Notes under the pieces: generated by a model
What the model was told of the DNA's origin: nothing
Databases searched by the model: none
The model's input: only the letters and a program-made list of their open reading frames with translations
Part shown: positions 1 through 12,350 of the stretch, in pieces
How the letters are laid out: every line of letters starts with the position of its first letter
Position numbering within the stretch: the first letter of the stretch is position 1
Made by a program: the position numbers and the translations under genes
NCBI GenBank assembly: GCA_963169105.1
Contig: OY720642.1
Coordinates: 20,082,965-20,146,964 of the forward strand
Direction of reading: 5' to 3'
DNA: 64,000 bases
Origin: Ceriagrion tenellum
Taxonomy: Eukaryota > Arthropoda > Insecta > Odonata > Coenagrionidae

Positions 1-734
1 ATATGGTAGCATAATTGAATGTCATCGTATTTGCCTGAATGTGTAAGGACCCATGGCGGAAGTTTATATCAATATATGAAACGGTGAGTTAACTCTCTTG
101 TGATCAGAAGCCAATAATCCTTGTATTAGACGAAACGTGGCCTTGGGTGCGGTCGTAAGGCCCGTTCACCATTTCGTCCCCAAAATATGACCTAAATGCT
201 TTGACTCCTCCCCTCCACCTTCGAAATATCTCTTCATTAGTGTGCGACATAGGAAATTGGATATTGGAGCAGCCAATAACAAACCAAAGGAGCTTTAGAG
301 GCTCGCGGCCCCCACATTGAAGTCAGAGCAACATTCCCAAATGCGTTTGGAATTCTTGTTCGTTAAAATCCGGAACAACTCTGAGAGATATTATTGAAAC
401 CCTTAGTACACCGGAAACTTATGCCCCTTGGAGCGCAAGGTTTGGATCATGAACCCTGGTGACGCTTTAGTGCATCTTCAAAGGTTAAATACGCAAAAGT
501 GTATGCATTAATAGTGCACCGGCATCAAAAACCATGCGAGGATCTACATTACCCCTGGAGTCCTGAGACATTTCATTCGTATCACTTTCTTCGAACTGCG
601 AAGTACATTCGTGCAAAATTGCTAAATCGTTAGTTGTAAATCTAACTGTCATGAGTTAGCGCCCAAAGATCCGAGTTGGGTCCCCATGGCATTTTCAGCT
701 AGTAAAACGGCTTAAATAAATATGTAATTAATAA
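1..734. other. Non-coding AT-rich DNA, nothing recognised
   Basis: No open frame with family resemblance, no clear repeat and no RNA gene was seen on either strand. The segment ends where the mariner-like 5' end begins. Confidence 0.5.
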
Positions 735-1345
735 ATACGAGGTTAATTAAAAAATAACAGGACTTTTTTAATTGCGTGGTAACGGAAAGTTCTAAGGAAT
801 GATTGGCAGCGATGCATCTTCACTTCCTCTCGACTAGCCAAGGTTTAATATTTGTTAAAACATTGTTTATCTTCCATCATATATCTCTATAAGTGGAAGC
901 TGTTTTATTTGATGTGATGATTTTTCAATTCCCGAGTATTTTAGGATGAACGTTGCAACATGAAATTTTGCGTGTAATTTTGGAAATACTTTACGGAAGC
1001 CATCGATGTTTTGACGAAAAATATTGACAAATAAATATCTCTTAGTCGTACGCAGTGTTGGAACGCAGTGGTGTACAGAGTAAGTGATTTGCTTGATTCA
1101 AAATTGACTGGCAATTGGTTAAAGACGATCCTCAACCAGGATGGTTTTCAACATCAACTGATGGTAGTGTCACTTTGAAAATCGAGAATCTGTTCCGCGC
1201 AAACCGTCATCAGACTGTCAGAAAACTTGCTGAACGGTCTTGATTGGGTCATATCGTGACATCTTGACCGAAAAATTGAACATATATTAACTTGCAGCGA
1301 GGTTTGCCCTTAGTTTGATATCAGTCGAGCAGAACGACTTCCTTC
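735..1345 (+). mobile_element. Mariner-like DNA transposon relic, 5' part
   Basis: The left edge (TACGAGGTTAATTAAAA, then GGACTTTTTTAATTG about 15 bases on) resembles the terminal inverted repeat and leader of mariner elements and follows a TA dinucleotide. The transposase N-terminus starts about 210 bases further in. No matching right terminus or DDE half was found before or after 1345, so the copy is 3'-truncated. Mariner elements move by cut-and-paste into TA. This assignment rests on sequence resemblance recalled from the family. Confidence 0.6.
948..1320 (+). pseudogene. Mariner transposase N-terminal (paired HTH) pseudogene
   Basis: Three reading frames in succession give the N-terminal DNA-binding region of a mariner transposase. 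From 948 the frame reads CNMKFCV, stop, FWKYFTEAIDVL, then SLSRTQ, matching the first HTH. From 1124 it reads DDPQPGWFSTSTDGS, then KIENLFRANRHQTVRKLAE, matching the linker and second HTH. From 1240 it reads IGSYRDILTEKLNIY, stop, LAARFA, the usual end of that domain. At least two frameshifts and three in-frame stops break it. The catalytic D,D34D domain is absent. A 64-codon frame on the opposite strand at 941-1135 is only its shadow. The protein would have bound the element ends in the nucleus; this copy is dead. Confidence 0.72.
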
Positions 1346-2086
1346 GACCTCGACGACACGCCCACCTTTCATCTGTGTAAATTCGTTAGTTTTGCGCAAA
1401 ACTCAAATGACTATCTCACCTACCTCTGCCTCCCAGCTCACCTGGCCTCCCTCCGTATGGCTTCTTTAATCCCCTTTGGTAAAATCGGTCCATTAAAGAC
1501 ATCATTTTGACGCCATTGTTGACATAAATTAAAAACTCAGGACGGAAAAGGGACGTAATACCCAGAGAAGCATTCCCGGACCGTATGGAAACACCCCTGG
1601 AATAAGTGGTTCTCCTGATAAGTAGATTATTATATAAGGATATAAGGGAAAATAAGTTTAAAGTGCATTCTCTGCTACATTTGTTTTGAAAACTATTAAG
1701 AGTTTATGATTTATCAGTAATATTAGTACACCCCTGGTTAATTAGAATAATCATTAACAATTACATCTTCCGTAGTAATTGTAAAATTAGCTTGGCTTTT
1801 TCATTTATAGTCCACATTTTCCGTTTTAATCCGGAATACCTATGTGGTGACATTTTTTGCTCTGCATCCATTAGATTATTGCAATTGTGCATTGCTGTTT
1901 CGATTGCATTGCATTGCCATTATTGGGCATTACTAATTTAATCCGGCGGCTAAGTTATTAGAACGATGAGGCTCTTTGTGCAGCGTCTTTCTTAGCGGAG
2001 CGTGTTTGGCGTCGTCTTTCCCGAACAACTGAGACTTCGAAATAGTGCTTTCTTTCAAGGAACAGCTCCCCTTCGGGAAATGGCTC
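1346..2086. other. Non-coding AT-rich DNA
   Basis: Nothing recognised. There are short C/T-rich patches near 1420-1480 but no frame or repeat that can be named. Confidence 0.4.
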
Positions 2087-2580
2087 TATTGTTGTCACTA
2101 TGATTAGAGCAAGCCTCGGGGGAAAGATGGAGTGGGGGAGGACTTCAGAAGGGGGGTATGGAGGAGAGAAATAGTGGGAGAGACAAACTAAGCTACTTGT
2201 AGTGTGTCGACAGGGGAAAAGAGGGAATTCGAGTTAGAGAGGAGAGTCGAGGGTAAGAGATTCCGTTGGAGACTGTCTGGGAAATGAGGTTTAATTTCGA
2301 CGAAAGGGGTTGAAAATTATCAGTGATTTTCATCCGCCATGTTCCACTCTCAAGAGAAGAGATCAAGGGGGGACGTAGGGAAGTTATTCGGTGCTTCGGG
2401 ACCGGGTAACCTGGTCTCAGTGTGGGAGTTTCATTCCCTTAGGATTTATTCCGCCTTGGATCCCACAATTCACTCCTCTCTCACAATCCTCTCATTCACG
2501 TGGACCAATTTTTTTATCCAAGCAACTTTCTTTAATTTTCCATAAATCAGAATGTCCTCGACAACATTTATCTCTTTGAG
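2087..2580. other. G/A-rich block followed by mixed DNA
   Basis: From about 2095 to 2280 the + strand is strongly purine-rich, with several runs of four to six G that could form a G-quadruplex. The short frames at 2339-2579 have no family resemblance and are taken as chance. Confidence 0.4.
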
Positions 2581-3560
2581 ATACTTTTACAATTTTCTCT
2601 TTCTTTAACGGTGCTTTCTCGTAAGAGTTTGCGAGTTTCCTCACTCAGTTTTTTATTCGTTTTCGGTGACCGCTTTTGTTTTGTACTTTCGCCTTTTTTG
2701 TCACTTGTTCTCCCTTCATTTTTGGAAGAATCGCAAACTTCACCTTATAAATTCGGATGGGAAAAAATCTTTTAGGTAATTTTATTTCTTGCTCTTCTTA
2801 CCGTCGTTTAAAATATTGAATTTAATGTCCGTGGTGATATCAATTTTGCATTTTTTTCTCACCCTTTGTATGTTTATTCATTTAATTTATATATTTTTTA
2901 TTATTGGCAGGTATAGATATATATTTCCTTTGCTGTGTTCTTCTTGTTATTTTGTGTTCTGATCTTATGTCATTGTCATATCAATCGGTGGTTTATTGCC
3001 CCAAGAAAAATGGTGGTATAAGTATGTTGATCCTTAATTGTGCTGCTGCCATCATTTTAGTAAAAAAAGCTTTGAAGAGCAACCTAAACTATGTTGTGAG
3101 GTAATGGCTGGGTACACTAATGGGTTGAGAAACGAGCCTTTTACCGGAGGACCACGGATAATTTCTGTTTAAGGTCTTAAAATCTGATCAACGTTTAAAC
3201 TGGACATAGCCAGCTAGCACTAAGCTTTGCCGATGTAGGGTCGTAGAACTTAGAGGAAAAAATCAGAGGGCTCTGCCAAGTTATCTCGACCTTCTGCTCT
3301 GATATGTGAATTTGACAGGTTTTTGGACTTAATACTTGTCAAGCTTCAACGTACCTTCAGTTTTTATCTAGGAGAGTTTGGTATCTTTATAAGTTTATCC
3401 TATATATACCTAAAAGGAGCTATTTAAATTATTAAAAACTATTTTATGATTAATCGTATGACTCATTCAATTATTCTTTTGCGCCAATGTGTAACTGTGA
3501 ACGTAGCATTCTCTCAATCGAGGATGTGATTTCCATCCTCGCTTCACCATTCATTTCTCA
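2581..3560. other. AT-rich non-coding DNA
   Basis: T-rich on the + strand around 2580-2960. The 66-codon frame at 2904-3104 has no recognisable motif. Nothing else was seen. Confidence 0.4.
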
Positions 3561-4320
3561 TTCATAAATAGAAGTCGTGTGGATAAGCTCTCTTTGCCGT
3601 TCCTTCTGCTTGTCTTTAGTAACTTACCCACCTCGCTCTGCACAAAGCTCACCTTCATCAATGTAGAACCCCAACGACTAACTACTCATCGCTCATTTGA
3701 TTAGCCTAACCCTTAAACTTCACCTCTTATTTGTCTTCCATCCTCTCGCCCTCCTTGTTTTCCTGTAAATGAAGCCTTCCCGTGTCTGGGCGTATTTCAG
3801 TCTCCACTCGCGAGCAAGTAATCTCTTTCTTCGTCGCGCCGTCCTCTCTTCCCAACCTCTACGGACGCAAGTCTCTCAATTCGAACGCGAGGGTCGTTCC
3901 TTCGGCAGAGCCCGCCCGCTCCAACTCACCCTCTCGCTCACTTTGACTAATCTCGGAGAAACTTACAAAAAGTTCGGGATGGGTTAATTCCCTTCCTTCA
4001 CTTTCTTCCCTTCTCGTCCGATCCTTCACCCACCCGACTCCTCTAACCCCTACCCCGCCCCATCCACCCCGCCTCCCAACTCCCACGAGTATTCGCTTCT
4101 CCCCTGACACGCGTCCAGAGACTCTTTCAGCTCCGGGGCATCCCGCAAATCTGCCGACCGACAGACAGACACCCTCCCGCTCTTTCTGCATCTCTTCATT
4201 CCTCTGTTTAACTTTCCACTCGCACTTTTCCCTCCTCTCCTGCCTACCCTTCCTCTTCGCCCACGCTAACCATCTCCGCTCCGCTATACCATTTCATCCT
4301 CCGAGAGCTCGCTAAGGTGG
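3561..4320. other. Pyrimidine-rich, GC-raised block
   Basis: The + strand is strongly C/T-rich (many CTCCC, CCTTCC and CTCTC words) within AT-rich surroundings. Frames stay open on both strands (for example 3859-4191 minus) only because A/T-rich stop codons are scarce. No protein motif is visible. It is the first of about a dozen similar blocks in the window. Confidence 0.5.
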
Positions 4321-4940
4321 TTGGAGCGATTTTGGATTGTGTACGGATTTGTATGTAACATATCTTACTTGTTTTCCATGGTGATATCTATAGATATAGA
4401 GTAAACTTCATAAATACCGATCTCATTTGTGACATTTCAATACTCTATTATAATATTAACGTGTGGCCTTATCAATCATCGCACATTTGAACATTTTTCG
4501 TTTATAAATACGTATATATGTCTCTCAATGCAAAGTATTAAATTTCTTATAATTATAATTGTTCCAAATTATTTTAAACGTGTCGTTACCAATCCAATAT
4601 TAAAAAGCTGCATACATAAATGAAGTTTTGTCTAAATTTCGAGTATAGCGCCGAAGAATCTAGTTAAAGCATGTTTCAATTAAGGAGTACAATTAAAAAC
4701 ATTATTTTTCTATTATTCCCTGTACAGTGTAATTATGGTGTGTTCAAGCGCGTTAGCAGTTGTACGAAGGAAGGTGGTCCAAGATTTTTTTTTCGACTCA
4801 CATGAAAAACTATTATGATGACCCACGATTACCGCTCGAGCCACCTTTTGTAGAGTGACATTTTTCTCTGGATAGAGAACTCATAATAATTTAATTTTTG
4901 AAATTGAAGCGGCTAGTAGAAGCATTTTTTACGTACCAAC
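4321..4940. other. AT-rich non-coding DNA
   Basis: Nothing recognisable. The sequence is long A/T-rich stretches with no open frame beyond about 64 codons. Confidence 0.4.
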
Positions 4941-5610
4941 GGAATTACCCGGCGTTGCTTGTGATCATACTCCCCTCATAATTAATCATGTGAGAGGAGA
5001 AGGGATAGTTAGTAGTTGTGAAAACAGACTAGTGTTATTCATTAGGTATTTTATTTAAGTATTTTTTTTCTGCGGAGATCCTACATAATTGTGCGACTTG
5101 TAATGAACCCAACAAAACCCAATGCTTAGCATTCGTAATCAGCTTCACTGAGCAAAATTTATTTTCAATGCACGAAAGACAGAATTTCGGTTGTCAGGCG
5201 AATATTGTTGATTTCAGAGAAAAATGTGCGTTTTTGCAGCTAAAAATGCTATTTTCAGGCAATTGCGAAGTGTAAAAGATAATTGATTGAAAGAATTAAA
5301 AACGTATCCTGTCCATCATTAGATAAAAAAATTCCAACCCCCTTGAGCAAAAGTAATTTAAGACCTTGAGCAAGAGTAATTTAAAAAAAGCAAAAAATGA
5401 AGCCACTGGACAAAACCCAATACGTACCAATACCACCAAAGGGCCACTTTTTGGGATCTTTTGGGGCCCTGAGATCTTTTTAAAATAGTCTACTATATTT
5501 TCCCTGTTTTGAACTATTAGTCATCAAAATTTCAGCAAGATGGGAATTAAAGTGTAGGTTTGTATAAAAGACAGACACACAGACAAACATTCTTCTTTGT
5601 ATACATAGAT
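4941..5610 (+). mobile_element. Dispersed repeat, non-autonomous (unclassified)
   Basis: The left part carries AATTACCCGGCGTTGCTT, close to a CCCGGCGTTGCCC word that recurs at the starts of dispersed arthropod repeats. The right part has CAAAATTTCAGCAAGATGGG followed by an imperfect GACAGACACACAGACAAAC run, close to the usual tail of such repeats. In between is a duplicated ACCTTGAGCAA(A/G)AGTAATTTAA phrase near 5343-5383. No coding capacity was seen. The family name is unknown, the two ends could belong to different insertions, and exact edges and any target duplication were not identified. Confidence 0.4.
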
Positions 5611-6420
5611 CGTTTCGTTAATGATACTAAGTCTTTATTTCCTTTGACTGAACTTCATATGTTCTTCTTATATGAACTTCATCATTCATGAAAAGTAATA
5701 AATAAATATACGCACTGTGGGGTATGAGTGGACTTGTTTCATGCAAATCGCTTGAAATCCCTATAAACCTTTTCGGTTATTTAAAAAATGACTTAAATTA
5801 TTATTATTTTTATGCAAATTGAAAGTAATTGGCAAGGCATAGGAATTATTCACCATTGTATTTCTGAAGACAAAATTGCTTCAAATCATCTTCCTATATT
5901 CGTCGAAAGTTCATTCATCCAAAGAACATTGACTTGTATTCTTTTGGTAAATGTATATAATAGTTTTGCAGAGACGGTCTCATAGTTTTGTATTACATTG
6001 AAGTTAAGATATTATTTCATTGTAATAGAATACGATACTGTTTAACATTACTCTGAGTAGCAGCCAATATTTAAAGTTAATTCCACGGAAACAATAATAT
6101 AGTGAACTATGTCATGTTGTACAACATCGTAAGTATATAAATAAATAATTATTCACTTTAATTTCTTGGATATTCAGGGAAGAACAAACAAATTATTCGA
6201 TAAAGTAATTAGTCGCAATTTTTTGAGAGGTTTAGTGTTAACCGCTGAGGGTGTTTTTCAATTATTATTGAATAAAAATTAGGCATTATGACGCGGTATG
6301 AGATCACAACTTATATAAATCCAATCGTTTGGAGAGGGCTGTGTGTAAATTATCATGTTACGCATGGTGACACAAGGTTTAAGGACTAAGTTATGGAATT
6401 TTCCGGCCGACTTACACTCC
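5611..6420. other. AT-rich non-coding DNA
   Basis: Nothing recognised apart from a short repeated and inverted ATATGAAC/GTTCATAT phrase around 5650-5690. Confidence 0.4.
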
Positions 6421-7180
6421 GAAGTTTATTTTGTCCCGACGGGCTTGCGCAATGCGGGAATTGAATGATTTTCAATTGCTTCCCGGTTCAACGGATGACT
6501 TTCACTTCATTCCCGTCGGATATTTTCAACGCTCACGTATGCATTATGCATGCCATTTCACATTCACCCTTGGCGTTGTGATGTTCAAAACCCCCTCTGC
6601 TCAAACGAGGTCCCTGTTTCCGACGTTTTCCGTGTACACCCGCTCATTTCGGCACGGCTTCATCTCATCGCATGTGTGTATCTCCCAACCCAACCCCTTC
6701 ATCTCCTTTTGCTCTTCAATTTCCTGCTCTCCATCGCGTAATTCCACTGCCATACTCCCTTTCACCACCTGGCGTGCGAGGAATTCGACCTGGTTGCTCA
6801 CCCGACGCACCTTGTCAGCCCTGTCGCGTTTAGGTATCAAGCGCCTCACGACGACATTTTTGAGCGTAAGTGACTGTGTCTCTCCACGCTCGTTTCGAGA
6901 TGAACCGACTCTGGTGCGATGTCCCGTGTTACATGCACCCCCTCCCGTGTGACTGCCAGCCCTCCCTCCCCGCTCCTCCTACTTTGCCTTCGACTTCTCT
7001 CGCAATCTCTTTACCCTTCCCATTCCACACTCCTCACTTTTCCTCCGCGCATACCTGCGATGTTTCTGCTCCCTGAACTCGCGGCATTCGTCCCCCGCAT
7101 TCTCTCCTCGCATCACGTCTATCCTTTCCGAATATCACACACGATCGCGTCGGCATTTTAATATACAGTACACCTTCATC
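6421..7180. other. Pyrimidine-rich, GC-raised block
   Basis: C/T-rich on the + strand. It holds a 173-codon open stretch (6431-6952, opening at TTG, with the first ATG about seven codons in) and an opposite-strand frame at 6601-6849. The encoded text is Ser/Thr/Pro/Arg-rich, with no domain, signal or spliced partner recognised. The composition explains the openness, so neither frame is called a gene. Confidence 0.45.
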
Positions 7181-7526
7181 CACTGTGCATAAAATCCTCC
7201 CGACAAGGTCCTTGCTCTTGCTTCTTCTTTGGACCGTTTATCACCTTTCGCCTTGATACATTTTAACAAGCTCTTGGAGCTTAGTTTTATTTTTGACTAA
7301 AGACTTTAAAACACGTATAAACAACGAGCTGTCGTGACGAAAACTGCAACACACCTTTTACAGGAGGTCGGTTATCGGACTTTGGAGACTGGTGACTGAA
7401 AATATAACAGGCGCGCGAAAAGGAACAAGTAATCCCGACTAATAATATACCAACTGAATTAATAAACGTAAGCTTTTAAACTGGGCCAAAAACCAAACTC
7501 GGCACTCAATACCGAACAGTATTTGC

Positions 7527-7566
7527 CCTGAAGAAGACGAGCAAATGATTTGCCGAAACAACGGTC
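7527..7566 (+). ncRNA. Hammerhead-like ribozyme motif (candidate 1)
   Basis: The segment reads CTGAAGA, a short linker, a hairpin with a 5-bp stem (GCAAA/TTTGC around a TGA loop), then CGAAAC and CGGTC. This is the order of a hammerhead core: CUGANGA, stem II, GAAA, then a cleavable GUC-type end. The spacing departs from the canonical core by a few bases, so activity is doubtful. Penelope-like retroelements are known to carry such motifs in their terminal repeats. No Penelope coding sequence is visible beside this copy. Confidence 0.4.
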
Positions 7567-7619
7567 ATGGAAACCTTAAACTGGTGCCGCACCCGAGGAG
7601 ACTTCATTGACGTTTACAG

Positions 7620-8690
7620 GATTATCCGTTCCGGCTTCAGAATTTTGTGATTAATTTTGCGATGGAAATAAGACGGATTACTTTTTTCGTGCATATATGC
7701 TTCTGCTATGATTTTGAAAAATCTTTTTTATACGAAATATCGTCACTTTGAATTTCTAAATACGCAGTTGTCAATTAGTTGTGTTTTTATGTTCTTGATG
7801 AAGATATTTTGACTGACAATTAGGAAAGGTCGTTGAATTGAACTGGCGTGTTTCGACCAACAGCAAAATTACTGGGTTGCATCTCTGTCAGAGGAACTGG
7901 ACTGTGTCATAACTCTATGAACGCCTGTGTGTGGTCAGTGACTCTAACAACACTGCTGAAAGGTTTCCTCAATGGGAATTCTGGACGTTATCTTGGCAAA
8001 ATTGAGTGTATTTGAAGAATCGATTTGAATACGTGATAATGAGGGAATTTTAGAGACTGATGTGGACAGTTGTGTTGTCTATGGTCTGGAGGTTATCTGT
8101 GATTCTTAGGGATTGCCAAGTTTACTTTGTTGCTTTTTCTATCTGATCTCTGTTAGTGATTTTATGTCGCCCTCTGATATTTTGTCATGACAATTTGTCT
8201 TCTATCTTTATCGAGTTGGCCTAAAAACAGTTTTATATTAAGGAGCTTTTTCACGAATTTGAACTAATTTTACAGTCTTGGATGGCTGCTCATGATAATA
8301 GCGCGCTTGTTGGCTGCAATTTCCTCTGAGTAAAGCGTGAATGAAGGAACTGATGAAATCCAAGAAAGTCAGGTATTATCTGCTCATCACGGCTGCTTAG
8401 CAGGAAGAGTCAGTGGCAGTTAAAAAGATCAATTTAGTTTTAAAAAATGGAACGCGAGAAGTTACTTTAGTCCTTGAGACTTAGTAAAAGAAGGGTAAAT
8501 TAAAAGGATTAGGCCTCATACGTTAAAGCCTCTTTAAATGTTGTGTCTTGAAAAATTAGTATTATGAAATTAAGAAGGATGTAATTAACATTGTTAGGTC
8601 CTAAAATATGCCTCAATTCCAAGAAGTTAACTAATGAAGAAAGACGATAGAAGACGCTGTATAGAGATAAAATGTTACCCACATGTACTT
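7620..8690. other. Non-coding DNA
   Basis: No gene or repeat could be recognised. No long frames. Confidence 0.4.
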
Positions 8691-8742
8691 GCTTTGCAAG
8701 TGAAAGGTAACTTTGTTATTCTACATGAAATGCATTTAAGAT

Positions 8743-8775
8743 GACCCGGGTTTCAGCGTGGCACTTCATCATCAG
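8743..8775 (-). ncRNA. Hammerhead-like ribozyme motif (candidate 2)
   Basis: On the minus strand it reads CTGATGA, TGA, a 4-bp hairpin (AGTG/CGCT with loop CCA), GAAAC, then CCGGGTC. Both conserved core strings are perfect (CTGATGA and GAAA), but three extra bases precede stem II. It lies in the left gap of the surrounding inverted repeat. Confidence 0.42.
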
Positions 8776-8922
8776 ATCAGGTTATCATCAGTATTTTCCA
8801 TGCTCAGGAATTAACAAGACTTTGTAAGTTTTACTTAGTATAAATTATACAAATTAGAGTATTTATTAAATCCTTGTATTTATATTTTTTGTATCCCTGC
8901 ATATTTTATTTTTTGTATTTAT

Positions 8923-8958
8923 CCTGAATGATGTCGACTATTCGACGAAACCGGTCGT
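8923..8958 (+). ncRNA. Hammerhead-like ribozyme motif (candidate 3)
   Basis: It reads CTGAATGAT, a 5-bp hairpin (GTCGA/TCGAC with loop CTAT), then GAAACCGGTC. The first core string has one extra base relative to CUGANGA; the second (GAAAC) is intact and is followed by the CGGTC seen in the other candidates. It sits in the loop between the inner arms of the inverted repeat. Confidence 0.42.
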
Positions 8959-9055
8959 ACAATAAATACTCTGAGTAAAACTTACAAATTTTTGTTAATT
9001 CCTGAGCCTCGGTAAATAAATTTTATATGGAATAACTAAGTTACCTTTAATTTAC

Positions 9056-11860
9056 AATTTTGAGTAAATTGCACGAAGGTGCCTGGGACAACTGAGTAGA
9101 TAATTGCTTCATTGGCCTCGAGTGAGCACTGAAAGTGTGGATTGGAATAGAATGCTCTCTATATTAAAGATCATATAATTGTCATTTTATGACGAAATAG
9201 TGGTAAAACAGTATACAGACTGTATAAAAACAGCCCAAATTAGTTAAAAGCGAAGGTGCATGCGATAGGAAATGAGTTTGACGAGCATGCGCTTTTTTCA
9301 CTCATGATCTCTTAAATTATAATTGAAGTGGTAACACCAGGGTTGAAATTTAGGAAAATTGAAGTAGTAAAATATGAAATAAGCAAATACTAAGAACGGA
9401 ATACTGGCAAATAGATTTATAAGGTCTGCTTCGCTTTGCTGATTGAATACATTCCAGAAAAGGAACAATATGTACCCATTTGGTATGAAAGTACATGAAA
9501 CCAAAATAACAGCTCGAATAAAATCCAAAAACAAGTTACCATGAAGTGAGACTAGTAAAATCTAGGATATTTTGAGGACTTGGCAATCTGATAAATAGGA
9601 AATATAACGTGAGAGGAATAGATCAATAATAAATATAATCCTATCCGGAAAATATTTCACTTTTAGTTAACAGCATAAGTTTAGAAGCATAGAAATCTTT
9701 AGTAAAATATACATTGCATGCCTGCTTATGTAGGATGACTCATGCCCCGCGAAGATGATGGTATCAAAGGTAATGAGAATGATGAAGTGGTTTGAGGGAA
9801 TTATCTTGGGAAAGAAGTCCTAAGAAAAAGGGAGAAGAAACGGAAACAAAACTACCGGACTTCTTTTTCGGCACAATGGCCTTACAATTACATTTACGAA
9901 AGAATGGGCTAGAATAATTACAGAGAAAAATTAATAATGGATTAGAACAGGCTAGTTATGAAGGATATATAAGTAGCGCTTTGGATAAATTTTTTCGTTG
10001 ATAGCTCCTGATGATCATTATAAACAATGGTTGAAGAATTAATAAGTGTTTCTCAGCATTCTGTTTCCAAGGACATGCGAATGAGGTTACATGAAAGTCT
10101 GGAGCGTTGGGCTCCAGTGCAAATGCCGCTGTATAGAGAAGAGTCGTCTCAGATAATATTTCATCCCGGGATATTTGGGCTGCTTATTTCCTCGTGGAAT
10201 ACGAAGACCAATTCAATTAGGAGTCCAAACTTGCTCTCAAACCGCCATGGATGTGCTGCACTTTTGATGGATTACTTAATGATATATCACTGTAAGATAT
10301 TTGATGATAATGTTAAAGTATCGACCAGTTGGCTAAAATAAATAATGATATAAGAATGAATGATAACAGGCGAATAATAATTATTACTAGATGGATATAA
10401 CGTAGAAATTCTTAACCCTTGTCAGAAATGAAAGCACTTTCTTATGGCCGGAAGTGGTTGTGAAAGTACCTTTCGCGACCTTTTTTTATATACCTTTTAT
10501 TTTGCTATTTTTTCCATGTTTTTTGTTGCCAATTAATGGTCGCTGTACGTTTGCATCACAATTTCATTTCAAGGTGACCTATCAAATGTGCTTCGTAATT
10601 TGATATGTTGACAGTTATTAATTCTTTAATCATTATTTATAATTATCATCGGCAGCTATCAACGTAAAATTAGTTGGCCAAAGCGCTCTGCGCCACTCAC
10701 AAATCCTTCGTAATTCTCCTAAATACCTGTTTGAAAGATAGGGTGATGTATTAAAATGATGATTGCTATTAGGAAGCCCAAATCCTTTCGTTCCTGAGAG
10801 AATCGCTGAATGCCAAGTATCCTCGAAATTTAATCAAATGACGCCGTAGGTGTTAGAGCGTCGCTTATTTTCCGAATTTCGAGAAACTTTGGAATCCGTC
10901 TACTGAAAATGAGCAATTCCGTGAGAAAATATGTAAGGTTCAATATTAAAGCCTTATTCATCCTATAGCCATGTAGTAGTGGCCGAAGGTCAGCTGGTCT
11001 CTGGGGATATATAACCGTCATGTAGTAATTTACGTGATTTCCGAAATCGTCGTGAGCGATGACGATTTGATTATTCGATGTCTTTGAACCACGTTCTTTT
11101 CCATCTTCTCCGTAAGAAATCAACTCCAATTATACCGCTAAAATATGAAAATATTTAAGTTGCCTCCTAAATATGGCATTCCTCCATTTTTAGCTCCACG
11201 AGAACATACTCTTTTTCTTTTCCAGTGGGGACTTTAAATTATACGGAGCCATATTGTCTCCACATCAATAGAGACCGATGTTTTCAACACCTTGTAAAGC
11301 GACAAGTTGACAGTTCCATGTATATAATATTTAAAATCGGTTAATTGTACAAACCGAATGAAGCAAACACAGAAGGCGAAACTTCGGTGATGGAAAAATG
11401 AATTTAATTTTTTGACCAACACTCAAGAAATTATTGGATCTTTTAAGTAAGTGGCGAATAATATTCCCACATTAATTTACAAAATTCTAAACCTTCAGAA
11501 AAGACTAGTGACCTCCAAAATTGCTAGTCACTTCAGAGGTCTAGACTTTGTGCATTCTATTTTTAGAAAGCATAGCTGATACTGTTCAAGCAAAGAGGTT
11601 AAATGATTGTAGTATTAAGGTCTACTACTGTCCTTTTACCATATATAGTCTTAATAGTTTTTTTATTATTTTGAAGTCCATGAATTAATAAAAAATTGCC
11701 TCTCCACATTATATATTTTATTTACCACGGCATGTGATGCCACGCTTCTTCCGTGTTGTTCGGAAAAAATCAATTAATTTCTCTATATTTCCCTGAAAGA
11801 AAACCATGGCGACGGAATCCTCTACCTTCATTACCCAGGGATTTTTCTGGCCGTACAATT
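9056..11860. other. AT-rich non-coding DNA
   Basis: No gene recognised. Frames at 9298-9534 (minus), 10027-10341 (plus, true ATG, 104 codons), 10830-11129 (minus) and 11234-11422 (minus) have no recognisable motif or exon structure. A small perfect 7-bp hairpin lies at 10100-10118. Confidence 0.4.
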
Positions 11861-12350
11861 AATTTCGGTGTCAAAGCGCAGGGATAATGTCACAAATCCC
11901 TTCTCATCATTTCATCTCCCTTTTCAACTACATTCCTTCCCCTCTCTCTGTGCAGCTATCACTTTCACTCAATCCTTGAGAACGTCTTATTTCATTAACC
12001 CTTTGGAATCTCCGCCTTCATATGCCTATTCTATCTTCACATCTTCTCAAAGTTTTTCCTGCCTCTCCATCTTGTGTAACGTCTTCCGTGTCATCAGGTC
12101 TGAACCCGTCTACTTTGAATTCATTGGTGAAGACATTGTATGAAAATAGGCGGCTTTCTGCTACCCTTGTCTTGATGCGAGAAACGAAAATTCAGACGAA
12201 GCCATTCCCCCCCCCTCTGCCACCTTAATGCTCTCCCTCCATTCTTCTCTGCCTCCGAGTTTTGGCTTGGTTCGTCTCCTCTCTTCTGTTCGCAAGTTTC
12301 TCAATTCTAACTCCATGTTCCACGCGTCTCTGTTGATTTCCACTCACTAA
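11861..12350. other. Pyrimidine-rich, GC-raised block
   Basis: C/T-rich on the + strand, like the blocks at 3.6 and 6.4 kb. The overlapping frames on both strands are compositional. Confidence 0.45.

Larger units (their letters stand above)
8696..9055. repeat. Nested inverted repeat around hammerhead-like cores
   Basis: Two pairs of inverted arms are seen. The inner pair is 8803-8868 with 8961-9006 (CTCAGGAATTAACAA paired with TTGTTAATTCCTGAG, continuing to GAGTATTTATT). The outer pair is 8696-8738 with 9013-9055 (AAAGGTAACTTTGTTATTC against its diverged complement). The loop of the inner pair holds one hammerhead-like motif, and the left gap between the pairs holds another on the opposite strand. 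Head-to-head copies of a retroelement end would give this pattern, as Penelope-like elements often have inverted tails. Confidence 0.65.

Noticed and set aside
6431..6952. 173-codon frame on the plus strand
   Set aside because: It opens at TTG, overlaps an opposite-strand frame, has no recognisable domain and lies in a pyrimidine-rich block like many others that give empty frames.
9298..9534. Hydrophobic 78-codon minus frame resembling part of a chemoreceptor
   Set aside because: No true ATG, no further matching frames on either side, and T-rich DNA readily encodes Phe, Leu and Ile runs.
10027..10341. 104-codon plus frame with a true ATG
   Set aside because: No recognisable domain, no upstream or downstream exon signals, and one such frame is expected by chance in 64 kb.
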